Source of the DNA: an uncultured Collinsella sp.
GTDB lineage: Bacteria; Actinomycetota; Coriobacteriia; Coriobacteriales; Coriobacteriaceae
DNA length: 14,441 nucleotides
NCBI GenBank assembly: GCA_900557455.1
Contig: USSM01000017.1
Coordinates: 1-14,441 of the forward strand
Reading direction: 5' to 3'
A program made the translations under genes and the position numbers. The notes under the pieces are model-generated. The model was not told the DNA's origin. It made no database searches and was given only the letters and a program-made list of their open reading frames with translations. Of this stretch, positions 7,116-14,441 are shown in pieces (the first letter of the stretch is position 1; every line of letters begins with the position of its first letter).

Positions 7116-8594
7116 ATGACTGAGACCACTAAGAAAAAGCGCGGTATGCCTTCATCGTTCACCATTCTTCTTGCTCTGCTGGCAATTGTTGCAGTAGTTA
7201 CCGTTATCGTCTCCGGCACGTCCGGCGGCGCGGTTACTGCCGCCCGTCTGAGCGATTTCTGCACCGCCCCGATCAAGGGCTTCGCTGACGCTCTGCCCGT
7301 CTGCCTCTTCGTTATGATCCTGGGCGGCTTCCTCGGCATGATGACCGAGACCGGCGCCCTGGACAACGGCATTGCCGTTCTGGTGCAGAAGCTTAAGGGC
7401 AACGAGATCATGCTCATTCCCGTGCTGATGCTCATCTTCTCCCTCGGTGGTACCACCTATGGTATGTGCGAGGAGACCGTTCCCTTCTACGCCCTGCTTG
7501 CCGCTACCATGATGGCCGCTGGCTTCGACCCGATGGTCGGTGCCGCCACCGTCCTGCTCGGCGCTGGCTGCGGCTGCCTGGGCTCCACGGTTAACCCGTT
7601 CGCCGTCGGCGCTGCCGTCGACGCTCTGACCGGCGTTGGCATTGAGGTCAACCAGTCCATCATCATCGGCCTCGGTGCCGTCCTGTGGATTGTTACCACT
7701 GCCATGTCCATCTTCTTCGTCATGAGCTATGCCAAGAAGGTCAAGGCTGACAAGGGTTCCACCATCCTGTCGATGCAGGAGCTCAAGGACGCCGAAGAGG
7801 CTCACGGCAAGGCTGCTTCCGAGGTTCACAATGAGGTCAAGCTCACCGGTCGTCAGAAGGGTGTTCTGATCGCCTTTGCCTTCACCTTCGTCGTCATGAT
7901 CGTCGGCTTCATTCCGCTGGCCGACCTCAACGAGGGCGTCGCCAACTTCTTCGACGCTGGCGCTGTCTACGACGCCGACGGTAACGCCGTCGTCCAGGGC
8001 TGGTCTGCCCTGATCACCGGCCTGCCCATTGGCCAGTGGTACTTCGACGAGGCTTCCACCTGGTTCTTCCTCATGGCCGTCCTGATCGGTATCATCGGTG
8101 GCCTGTCCGAGAAGCAGATCGTCAACACCTTCATCACCGGCGCTGCCGACATGATGTCCGTTGTTCTCGTCATCGCCCTCGCCCGCGGTATCTCCGTCCT
8201 CATGGCTAACACCGGCCTCGACGTCTACGTCCTCGACGCTGCCGCCAATGCTTTGGCTGGCCTGTCCGGCGTGATCTTCGCTCCCATGAGCTTCCTGGTC
8301 TACTTCGGCCTGTCCTTCCTGATCCCCTCGACCTCTGGTATGGCTACCGTCTCCATGCCCATCATGGGACCGCTGGCTGTTAAGCTCGGCTTCTCGCCCG
8401 AGGTCATGGTCATGATCTTCTCCTCTGCCATCGGCGTTGTGAACCTGTTCACCCCGACCTCCGGCGCCATCATGGGCGGTCTCGCCCTGGCCAAGATCGA
8501 GTGGACGACCTGGCTCAAGTTTGCCCTTAAGCTCATCGTCGCTCTCTCCGTCGTCTGCGCCATCATCCTGACCGTCGCTTGCGTGATGCTCTAA
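7116..8594 (+). CDS. arcD: ArcD-like arginine/ornithine antiporter, YfcC (C4-dicarboxylate carrier-like) family
   Basis: Integral membrane carrier, 492 residues from the chosen start. About 12-14 hydrophobic segments are visible, including 14-33, 60-76, 98-113, 122-137, 182-205, 248-268, 314-330, 340-360, 413-425, 430-446 and 466-490. A hydrophilic loop (206-247) lies near the middle. Conserved-looking motifs include GGTTYGMCEETVPFY (111-125), GSTVNPFAVG (156-165), and the paired loops PSTSGMATVSMP (404-415) and TPTSGAIMGGL (446-456). Streptococcal ArcD exchangers are reported in this family, and the position right after arcAB supports arginine/ornithine exchange. The substrate is inferred from context. 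In-frame ATGs exist at 7089 and 7107, but the G-run at 7101-7106 is correctly spaced (9 nt) only for 7116. Confidence 0.85.
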   Translation: MTETTKKKRGMPSSFTILLALLAIVAVVTVIVSGTSGGAVTAARLSDFCTAPIKGFADALPVCLFVMILGGFLGMMTETGALDNGIAVLVQKLKGNEIMLIPVLMLIFSLGGTTYGMCEETVPFYALLAATMMAAGFDPMVGAATVLLGAGCGCLGSTVNPFAVGAAVDALTGVGIEVNQSIIIGLGAVLWIVTTAMSIFFVMSYAKKVKADKGSTILSMQELKDAEEAHGKAASEVHNEVKLTGRQKGVLIAFAFTFVVMIVGFIPLADLNEGVANFFDAGAVYDADGNAVVQGWSALITGLPIGQWYFDEASTWFFLMAVLIGIIGGLSEKQIVNTFITGAADMMSVVLVIALARGISVLMANTGLDVYVLDAAANALAGLSGVIFAPMSFLVYFGLSFLIPSTSGMATVSMPIMGPLAVKLGFSPEVMVMIFSSAIGVVNLFTPTSGAIMGGLALAKIEWTTWLKFALKLIVALSVVCAIILTVACVML

Positions 8595-8680
8595 GTACCC
8601 AACGGGTACCCCACGGAAACCTTGACGATCCTGTAAAGGATCACCTGGTCATCGTCTGTCCGGTGGGGTCAACCCACCGG
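8595..8680 (+). ncRNA. Structured arcD 3' region with competing stems
   Basis: GTACCC/GGGTAC (8595-8600 with 8604-8609) begins directly after the stop codon. A long-range stem pairs ACCCCAC (8608-8614) with GTGGGGT (8663-8669), extends to 8617/8659 with one bulge, and encloses GACGAT/ATCGTC (8624-8629 with 8651-8656). It is mutually exclusive with hairpin CCGGTGGG/CCCACCGG (8660-8667 with 8673-8680). With the terminator at 8697 this could be a 3'-UTR-derived small RNA. The RNA call is inferred from pairing only. Confidence 0.35.
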
Positions 8681-8696
8681 TAGACTCCTACCTTTA

Positions 8697-8734
8697 GCCC
8701 CCTCCCGTTCCGTGCGCGGGAGGGGGCGCTCTTG
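8697..8734 (+). terminator. Terminator of the arc transcript
   Basis: An 11-bp perfect GC-rich stem (8697-8707 with 8717-8727) has a 9-nt loop and is followed by GCTCTTG. The U-tract is poor but the stem is very stable. It is the first strong stop after arcD. Confidence 0.65.
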
Positions 8735-8736
8735 TG

Positions 8737-8761
8737 TTGCGCGGTTCTACGAACCGCGCAA
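8737..8761. repeat. 11-bp perfect hairpin with 3-nt loop
   Basis: TTGCGCGGTTC (8737-8747) and GAACCGCGCAA (8751-8761) form a perfect stem around TAC. It lies 9 bp after the terminator and before the larger inverted repeat. It has no T-tract. It may be a remnant of an intergenic repeat. Confidence 0.6.
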
Positions 8762-8775
8762 CCAGTTGACGCTGC

Positions 8776-8875
8776 GCGCCGCCCAGAACGACAATTTGTC
8801 ATTCAAAAGGCAAGGCATGACCAAAAGGTCTATGCCTTGCCTTTTTCATGCCAACTTGTACGTTCTGGGCGGCGC
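8776..8875. repeat. 100-nt nested inverted repeat containing a bidirectional terminator
   Basis: The outer arms pair perfectly for 15 bp (8776-8790 with 8861-8875). Middle segments (8791-8804 with 8846-8859) pair at 10 of 14 positions after one bulge. The inner arms pair perfectly for 14 bp (8805-8818 with 8832-8845), capped by GACC/GGTC (8819-8822 with 8827-8830). The inner stem has A-runs on its 5' side and T5 on its 3' side, so it can terminate in both directions. The long outer arms go well beyond what a terminator needs. Confidence 0.75.
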
Positions 8876-8887
8876 TCGCTGTCCGTC

Positions 8888-9066
8888 CTCTGCCTGCGGC
8901 GCTTTCCATTGTTGGTGCAGGGGGCGCTTTGCCTACTCTGACGGGCTTTCGCTGACTTATGCTCCACCTGCGACGTTCCCCTTGTTGGTGCAGGGGGAAG
9001 CTTGCTCGCTCTGGTGCCCGTTCGCTGGCTTCAGCTCTGCCTGTGACGTTTTTGTTGTTGGTGCTG
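8888..9066. repeat. Degenerate tandem repeat, 73-bp period, about 2.5 copies
   Basis: TTGTTGGTGC occurs at 8909, 8982 and 9055, exactly 73 bp apart each time. The first two occurrences continue as CAGGGGG. Flanking sequence also matches with the same spacing, such as CCTGCGGCG / CCTGCGACG / CCTGTGACG and TCGCTGACTT / TCGCTGGCTT. About two thirds of positions agree between units 1 and 2 over the stretch compared. Because 73 is not a multiple of three and the arrays overlap stop codons, this is non-coding. The stretch 9067-9177 shows nothing further. Confidence 0.7.
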
Positions 9067-9177
9067 AGTGACTTGTTCCCCGTTCCAAACGAGCTGCCCC
9101 GGGTCCCCGGTGGTTGTGATGAGCGTGTTTGGTTGGTGCCTGTTGATGGTCTGGGTATCGGGGAGGGCGGGCTCCGT

Positions 9178-9183
9178 TATAAT
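9178..9183 (+). promoter_or_regulatory. -10 element for the DUF1846 gene
   Basis: A perfect TATAAT stands 39 bp before the chosen start codon, giving a leader of about 33 nt. No recognisable -35 lies 16-18 bp upstream, so an activator or an alternative element may be needed. Confidence 0.5.
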
Positions 9184-9222
9184 CGCCTAGGACATTAAAT
9201 GGAAACGGGACGGGAGCCACAC

Positions 9223-10704
9223 ATGCGCCAGGGTTTCGACAACGCGAAGTACATCGAGCTGCAGGCTGCTCACATTAAGGAGCGCATCTCGCAGTTTGGT
9301 GGCAAGCTCTATTTGGAGTTTGGCGGCAAGCTGTTTGACGACTATCATGCGAGTCGCGTGCTGCCGGGTTTTGAGCCGGACAGCAAGTTTCGCATGCTCA
9401 AGAGCATTGCCGACGACGTCGAGGTCATCATCGCAATCAATGCAAACCATATCGAGAAGAACAAGGCCCGTGGCGACCTGGGCATTACCTATGACGAGGA
9501 CGTCTTGCGCCTGGTTGACCTGTTCCGCGGCAACGGTTTTGCTGTCGCGGCCGTGGTTATCACGCAGTATGCCGGTCAGCCCGCTGCCGACGTCTTCCGC
9601 AATCGTCTGAATGCACTCGGCATTCCCGCCAAGCTGCATTATCCCATTGAGGGCTATCCGCACGACGTCGATCTGATCGTTTCTGACGAAGGCTACGGCA
9701 AGAACGAGTTCGTCGAGACCACGCGTCCGCTCGTTGTCGTGACGGCGCCCGGCCCTGGCTCGGGCAAGCTCGCCACCTGCCTCTCACAGCTGTATCACGA
9801 GCATAAGCACGGCACCGCCGCCGGTTATGCCAAGTTTGAGACCTTCCCGGTCTGGAATCTTCCCCTGACGCATCCGGTCAATATTGCCTACGAGGCCGCC
9901 ACGGCGGACCTCGACGATGCCAACATCATCGATTCCTTTCACCTTGAGGCCTACAACAAGACCACGGTCAACTACAACCGCGACGTCGAGGCCTTCCCGG
10001 TGGTCCGTGCCCTGATGGAAAAGATCCTAGGCAAGAGCCCCTACCAGAGTCCCACGGACATGGGCGTCAATATGGTCGGCTTTGCCATCACCGATGACGA
10101 TGCCTGCCGCGACGCTTCCAAGATGGAGATCGTCCGCCGCTACTTTACCGCGGTCGAAAATGTGCGCCGTACCGGCGTGGGCGATGAGCAAGTCGACCGT
10201 CTCAAGATTATTATGAAGAAGGCCGGCATCGATAAGAACTACTCACCGGCGCGCTCGGCGGCCTTAACCAGGGAGCAACTGACGGGTGGTCCCGTGGGCG
10301 CCATGGTCATGCCGGACGGTTCCGTGGTGACCGGTAAGACCTCCACGCGCCTGGGCGCCGCAAGTTCGCTCATTATGAACGCTCTCAAGCATGTTTCGGG
10401 CGTCGACCTTGAGCTTGAAGTCATCAGCGACGAGGCGATCGAGCCCATCAGCAAGCTCAAGACGCATTTCCTGGGCAGCAAAAACCCGCGCCTTCACACC
10501 GACGAGACGCTTATGGCGCTGTCGATCACCTCGGCTACGAGCGAGACGGCCGCTCGTGTCCTTTCGGGCCTGGAGCAGCTGCGCGGTTGCGATGCCTTCT
10601 TTAGCGTGATTATCTCGCCGACGGACGAGACGGTGTTGCGTAAACTGGGCATCAACGTGTGCTGCGAGCCCAAGTTTGAGCGTCGTGGTTTCTTCCATCG
10701 CTAA
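9223..10704 (+). CDS. DUF1846 / UPF0371 family protein of unknown function
   Basis: A 493-residue soluble protein with no signal peptide or membrane segment. The N terminus (GFDNAKYIELQAAHIKERI, 4-22) and KLYLEFGGKLFDDYHASRVLPGF (28-50) are typical of the DUF1846 family. A glycine-rich loop, APGPGSGKLATCLSQLYHE (175-193), resembles a nucleotide-binding P-loop. Downstream conserved stretches are FETFPVWNLPLTHPVN (205-220) and IDSFHLEAYNKTTVNYNRD (236-254). The C-terminal domain has PVGAMVMPDGSVVTGKTS (357-374). The frame also opens at 9199, but the ATG at 9223 has GGGAG at a good distance and the conserved first residues. The family is widespread in anaerobic and Gram-positive bacteria, and its biochemical role is not established as far as I know. 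It is monocistronic here, between an upstream TATAAT and a strong terminator. Confidence 0.92.
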   Translation: MRQGFDNAKYIELQAAHIKERISQFGGKLYLEFGGKLFDDYHASRVLPGFEPDSKFRMLKSIADDVEVIIAINANHIEKNKARGDLGITYDEDVLRLVDLFRGNGFAVAAVVITQYAGQPAADVFRNRLNALGIPAKLHYPIEGYPHDVDLIVSDEGYGKNEFVETTRPLVVVTAPGPGSGKLATCLSQLYHEHKHGTAAGYAKFETFPVWNLPLTHPVNIAYEAATADLDDANIIDSFHLEAYNKTTVNYNRDVEAFPVVRALMEKILGKSPYQSPTDMGVNMVGFAITDDDACRDASKMEIVRRYFTAVENVRRTGVGDEQVDRLKIIMKKAGIDKNYSPARSAALTREQLTGGPVGAMVMPDGSVVTGKTSTRLGAASSLIMNALKHVSGVDLELEVISDEAIEPISKLKTHFLGSKNPRLHTDETLMALSITSATSETAARVLSGLEQLRGCDAFFSVIISPTDETVLRKLGINVCCEPKFERRGFFHR

Positions 10705-10738
10705 GTTTGAAGTACCGCGGTAATTGCATCGCCTTTTG

Positions 10739-10771
10739 GCCGTATCGGGTTAGCGCCCGGTACGGCTTTTT
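10739..10771 (+). terminator. Rho-independent terminator after the DUF1846 gene
   Basis: An 11-bp stem with one G-U pair (10739-10749 with 10756-10766) has a 6-nt loop and is followed by TTTTT (10767-10771). This is a classic intrinsic terminator, 35 bp after the stop. Confidence 0.9.
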
Positions 10772-10837
10772 GATCAATAAAGCGTCTATTTCGGCGAAAA
10801 ATAGCCGTTTACCTGCCTAAAAACAATTTGGGCGGTA

Positions 10838-10843
10838 TACAAT
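10838..10843 (+). promoter_or_regulatory. Candidate -10 element for the small regulator gene
   Basis: TACAAT inside TATACAATAAT is the best -10 in the gap 10772-10960. The -35 region is poor (TGCCTA at 10814-10819, 18 bp away). The resulting leader of about 110 nt includes small hairpins GCGG/CCGC (10866-10877) and GATGG/CCATC near 10880-10899. Confidence 0.35.
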
Positions 10844-10960
10844 AATCGTAACTGTTTCATCCTTAGCGGGATGCCGCATGATGGATATTACCTGCCATCG
10901 TGAGGTGTGTCGGTCGTGCACGGCGCGCTGGATGCTCGTGCTCGGTTAGAGGAGGCTGCC

Positions 10961-11296
10961 ATGGCGGGCAAGGGTCGTGCGAGTGTCAACGATATGAAGC
11001 GTGTCGAAGTGCTGGTGTTGATGGAGATTGCCCAGCAATCCGAAAGTGGCGGGACATATGGCTTCTCGCGCAAAACGCTTGCGGAGCACGTTGGGGTGTC
11101 TCCGTATCGAGCCCGCGCCGCAATTGAGCGCTTGGATTCTGACGGTTTGATCGAGGTCGTTTCGCGTTATAGCGAGGATGGCGGCCAGCTTGCAAATGGT
11201 ATTTGCCTTACCGAGCGTGGCGGGTGGTATCTGAAAGGCATCCGCGCGGGTATGCTCGTTCGGGATATGCTCAGGGACGAGCTTGCCGATCGGTAG
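10961..11296 (+). CDS. Small winged helix-turn-helix DNA-binding protein
   Basis: A 111-residue protein. Residues 14-30 form a first helix (RVEVLVLMEIAQQSESG). A helix-turn-helix follows: SRKTLAEHVGVSPYRARAAIERLDSDGLIEVV (36-67), then a wing-like segment (68-84, SRYSEDGGQLANGICLT) and a C-terminal helix (88-110). No ligand-binding or metal-binding domain and no cysteine cluster is seen, so GntR full-length and Rrf2 assignments do not fit. The start at 10961 has GAGGAGG with 5-nt spacing. An upstream in-frame GTG at 10907 would add 18 residues without a convincing ribosome site. A terminator follows, so it is a single-gene unit just before pyrG. Its targets are unknown; self-regulation would be a reasonable guess. 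Confidence 0.8.
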   Translation: MAGKGRASVNDMKRVEVLVLMEIAQQSESGGTYGFSRKTLAEHVGVSPYRARAAIERLDSDGLIEVVSRYSEDGGQLANGICLTERGGWYLKGIRAGMLVRDMLRDELADR

Positions 11297-11320
11297 CGAT
11301 CTGCCGCCTAAGTTGTTGCT

Positions 11321-11353
11321 ACGCCGCTCGGGTCCCGGGCGGCGTTTTGTTTC
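11321..11353 (+). terminator. Rho-independent terminator after the small regulator
   Basis: A stem of about 11 bp (ACGCCGC at 11321-11327 with GCGGCGT at 11339-11345, extended inward with one U-G pair) with a very short loop, followed by TTTTGTTT. Confidence 0.8.
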
Positions 11354-11412
11354 GAGATGGAGAAATGCAAGCACTTTGGTGAAAAATGGCGAACTGCTTC
11401 TTTCTCGAGTAT

Positions 11413-11455
11413 TACAATGAAGACCCGTAAGATGTGTATGGACAACTTCTACGGG
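11413..11455 (+). promoter_or_regulatory. Candidate pyrG -10 element and leader hairpin
   Basis: TACAAT (11413-11418) is the best -10 upstream of pyrG; no good -35 is seen. Starting around 11425, the leader would begin at hairpin CCCGTA/TACGGG (11424-11429 with 11450-11455). The initiating bases do not show the GGGC of the Bacillus pyrG attenuator, so regulation by that mechanism is not supported. Confidence 0.4.
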
Positions 11456-11467
11456 AAGCGCAGGTAA

Positions 11468-13135
<1,668 letters not shown>

Positions 13136-13137
13136 GG

Positions 13138-14079
13138 TTGCCATCGAACAGGGAACATATCGAAGAGGCTCCTTCGTCGCTCGCTGTGGCGGCGGGGGAG
13201 TTTCTTGATTACCTTGCAGTCGAGCGGGGCTTGGCGCGCAACACGATTGCCGCCTATCGCCGAGACCTGACGACTTACTGTGCCTATCTGGAGCGGACGG
13301 GCATAGCATCCTTTGAAGATGTGAGCCGGCGGGTCATCGAGGACTTTGTCGCCGATCGGCGCGACGGGGGCTATTCCGACGCTTCGGTGGAGCGCGCACT
13401 CGCGGCCGTCAAAGGCTTGCATGCCTTTTTGGTGCGCGATGGGGCTGTGGCCCAAAATCCCACGGCGGCATTGCGTTTGCCAAAAAAGGCCGAGCGCCTG
13501 CCGGAGTGCCTTTCGGTGGAGGATGTTTCGGCATTGCTCGACCAGGATTTTCCGGATAGCGAGATGGGCCTGCGCGATCACGCCATCTTGGAAGTGCTGT
13601 ATGGGTGCGGTCTTCGTGTGAGCGAGCTGGTGGGGCTTGATGTGAGTGATATCCATGTCGATGACGGCTTTGTGCTGGTTCGCGGCAAGGGCTCCAAGGA
13701 GCGTCTGGCCCCGTTGGTGGGAAGTGCGGCGCGTGCCCTGACGCACTATATATGTGATGGGCGTCAGCCTCTGGCGGCTCACGCCCGCGGGGCGGGGACG
13801 CCGGCGGTCTTTTTAAACAAGAACGGCGGGCGCCTGTCGCGTCAGGGTGTTCACGTCATATGCGAGCGCTATGGGCGCCAGGTGGGGTTGGTGGGCCTCC
13901 ATCCGCACACGTTGCGCCACTCCTTTGCCACTCACATGCTTGCGGGCGGTGCGGACCTTCGCGTGCTGCAGGAGATCTTGGGGCACGCCGATATATCGAC
14001 CACGCAGGTCTACACGCATGTCGATCGTACGCAGCTGGCCGAGGTTTACCTGGCGGCCCACCCGCTGGCGCATCGCTAA
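13138..14079 (+). CDS. xerD: Tyrosine recombinase XerD-like
   Basis: Site-specific recombinase for resolving chromosome dimers at dif sites, acting with a partner such as XerC. The 313-residue protein has an N-terminal SAM-like core-binding domain (about 20-105) and a C-terminal catalytic domain. All catalytic residues are present: R160 (GCGLRVSEL), K184 (RGKGSKERL), H257 and R260 (HPHTLRHSFATHM), H283 (LGHADISTTQVYTHV) and the nucleophile Y292. Length and spacing match chromosomal Xer enzymes rather than phage or integron integrases, and it sits in a core region beside pyrG. The start is uncertain. TTG at 13138 lies two bases after the pyrG stop, with AAGG touching it; a GTG at 13186 (residue 17) would give a 297-residue protein. 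XerC and XerD cannot be told apart with certainty by eye, and the pyrG neighbourhood favours XerD. Confidence 0.9.
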   Translation: MPSNREHIEEAPSSLAVAAGEFLDYLAVERGLARNTIAAYRRDLTTYCAYLERTGIASFEDVSRRVIEDFVADRRDGGYSDASVERALAAVKGLHAFLVRDGAVAQNPTAALRLPKKAERLPECLSVEDVSALLDQDFPDSEMGLRDHAILEVLYGCGLRVSELVGLDVSDIHVDDGFVLVRGKGSKERLAPLVGSAARALTHYICDGRQPLAAHARGAGTPAVFLNKNGGRLSRQGVHVICERYGRQVGLVGLHPHTLRHSFATHMLAGGADLRVLQEILGHADISTTQVYTHVDRTQLAEVYLAAHPLAHR

Positions 14080-14112
14080 TACGCTGCCGACCTGCAATTA
14101 CATGCTATCCGA

Positions 14113-14174
14113 GGACGGACTCTCGATTGCTGGAACGTGCTGTTGCGCACGTTTTGGCAGTCGGGGGTCCGTCC
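14113..14174 (+). ncRNA. 28-bp uninterrupted RNA hairpin downstream of xerD
   Basis: Positions 14113-14140 pair with 14147-14174 at every position, without bulge or mismatch, around a 6-nt loop (14141-14146). Twenty-two pairs are Watson-Crick and six are G-U. The G-U pairs work only in the plus-strand RNA, so the structure fits a transcript reading on from xerD. It may be an RNase III site, a stability element or part of a small RNA. Confidence 0.6.
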
Positions 14175-14180
14175 CATTTT

Positions 14181-14219
14181 GCGCCATCGGCCAATGGCAC
14201 GGTGGGGTGCACATGGCGC
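14181..14219 (+). repeat. Second stem-loop after xerD
   Basis: GCGCCAT (14181-14187) pairs with ATGGCGC (14213-14219). Inside it GCAC/GTGC (14197-14200 with 14207-14210) can form a nested stem. It starts 6 nt after the long hairpin. Function unknown. Confidence 0.4.
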
Positions 14220-14302
14220 GCGTGGGGGAGTTTGGGGGCGATGTGAACGGCGTGTAAAGAGGTCTAAAATTCGCCTCAAGGTCAACTTGAAGGTTGAGGT
14301 TG

Positions 14303-14340
14303 AAAGGCGGGGTGCTACAGGTGGCATCCCGCCTTTGTGT
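14303..14340 (+). terminator. Rho-independent terminator of the pyrG-xerD unit
   Basis: AAAGGCGGG (14303-14311) pairs with CCCGCCTTT (14328-14336), extended inward by four pairs including one G-U, and is followed by TTTGTGTT. It lies 224 bp after the xerD stop. No gene is seen in 14080-14302. Confidence 0.75.
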
Positions 14341-14341
14341 T

Positions 14342-14361
14342 AAACACAACATATTGTGTTT
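14342..14361. promoter_or_regulatory. 20-bp perfect palindrome, operator-like
   Basis: AAACACAA-CATA-TTGTGTTT is an inverted repeat with 8-bp perfect arms and a 4-bp spacer. It directly abuts the LexA-type box. It is AT-rich in a GC-rich genome and lies between a terminator and the presumed next promoter, so a regulator binding site is likely. The protein is unknown. Confidence 0.5.
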
Positions 14362-14377
14362 TCGAACATATGCTCGA
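14362..14377. promoter_or_regulatory. LexA (SOS) box
   Basis: TCGAACATATGCTCGA matches the Gram-positive/actinobacterial LexA operator TCGAAC-N4-GTTCGA at 11 of 12 defined positions. The single deviation is C for T in the right half. The controlled gene would lie to the right and is cut off by the contig end. Confidence 0.6.
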
Positions 14378-14393
14378 GGGTGGCGCCCAATAG

Positions 14394-14441
14394 CTGTCTC
14401 TTATACACATCTCCGAGCCCACGAGACAAGAGGCAATCTCG
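14394..14441. other. Illumina Nextera adapter contamination (not genomic)
   Basis: CTGTCTCTTATACACATCT at 14394-14412 is the reverse complement of the Tn5 mosaic end used in Nextera kits. CCGAGCCCACGAGAC (14413-14427) completes the read-2 adapter. AAGAGGCA (14428-14435) equals a standard i7 index (N711, from memory), and ATCTCG (14436-14441) begins the P7 flow-cell sequence. True genomic sequence therefore ends at about 14393. Confidence 0.98.

Noticed and set aside
8712..9071. A 119-codon plus-strand frame in the arcD-DUF1846 gap
   Set aside because: It overlaps a terminator, two inverted repeats and a 73-bp repeat array whose period is not divisible by three. It has no ribosome site or family resemblance.
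11424..11455. A Bacillus-type pyrG attenuator
   Set aside because: The leader has a short stem, but it lacks the initiating GGGC and a terminator with T-tract before pyrG that this mechanism requires.
14394..14412. A Tn5/IS50 mosaic end suggesting a transposon insertion
   Set aside because: It is followed in order by the Nextera adapter, an index and P7 sequence at the very end of the contig, so it comes from library preparation.

Overview
The window looks like one end of a draft contig from a high-GC Gram-positive bacterium. The class Coriobacteriia, possibly Collinsella, is my best guess. The basis is the overall gene style, strong GC-ending codon use in the metabolic genes, canonical AGGAGG-type ribosome sites, an arginine deiminase cluster, and a LexA-type operator of the actinobacterial/Gram-positive form. 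The taxonomic assignment is an inference and was not checked against any database.

Layout. Positions 81-4075 hold two minus-strand genes: an rRNA m5U methyltransferase of the TrmA/RlmD family, and polyphosphate kinase 1 with an unusual Ala/Pro/Glu-rich C-terminal tail. A strong terminator separates them. A 550-bp AT-richer divergent region (4076-4625) follows. Plus-strand genes fill the rest: arginine deiminase (arcA), ornithine carbamoyltransferase (arcB) and an ArcD-type membrane carrier of the YfcC/DcuC-like family. No carbamate kinase is present. A 628-bp non-coding region (8595-9222) is packed with hairpins, a 100-nt nested inverted repeat and three degenerate tandem copies of a 73-bp unit. 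After it come a DUF1846/UPF0371 protein, a small winged-helix regulator, CTP synthase (pyrG) and a XerD-type tyrosine recombinase that starts two bases after pyrG stops.

How the genes fit together. ArcA converts arginine to citrulline and ammonia. ArcB phosphorolyses citrulline to ornithine and carbamoyl phosphate. The ArcD-like carrier would exchange arginine for ornithine. This is an energy and acid-stress module that needs a carbamate kinase encoded elsewhere. Polyphosphate kinase stores phosphate and energy. pyrG and xerD belong to a core nucleotide and chromosome-maintenance region.

The right end needs caution. Bases 14394-14441 are not genomic: they match the Illumina Nextera transposase adapter, an 8-base index and the start of the P7 flow-cell sequence. 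Just inside this artefact, after xerD, lie a 28-bp uninterrupted RNA-type hairpin, a terminator, a 20-bp perfect palindrome and a near-perfect LexA box. The gene that these last two sites would control is lost at the contig end.

No wholly new multi-gene system is evident. The most unexplained material is the structured non-coding DNA (8595-9066 and 14113-14377), the PPK1 tail, the DUF1846 protein, and the extreme codon bias of arcA.
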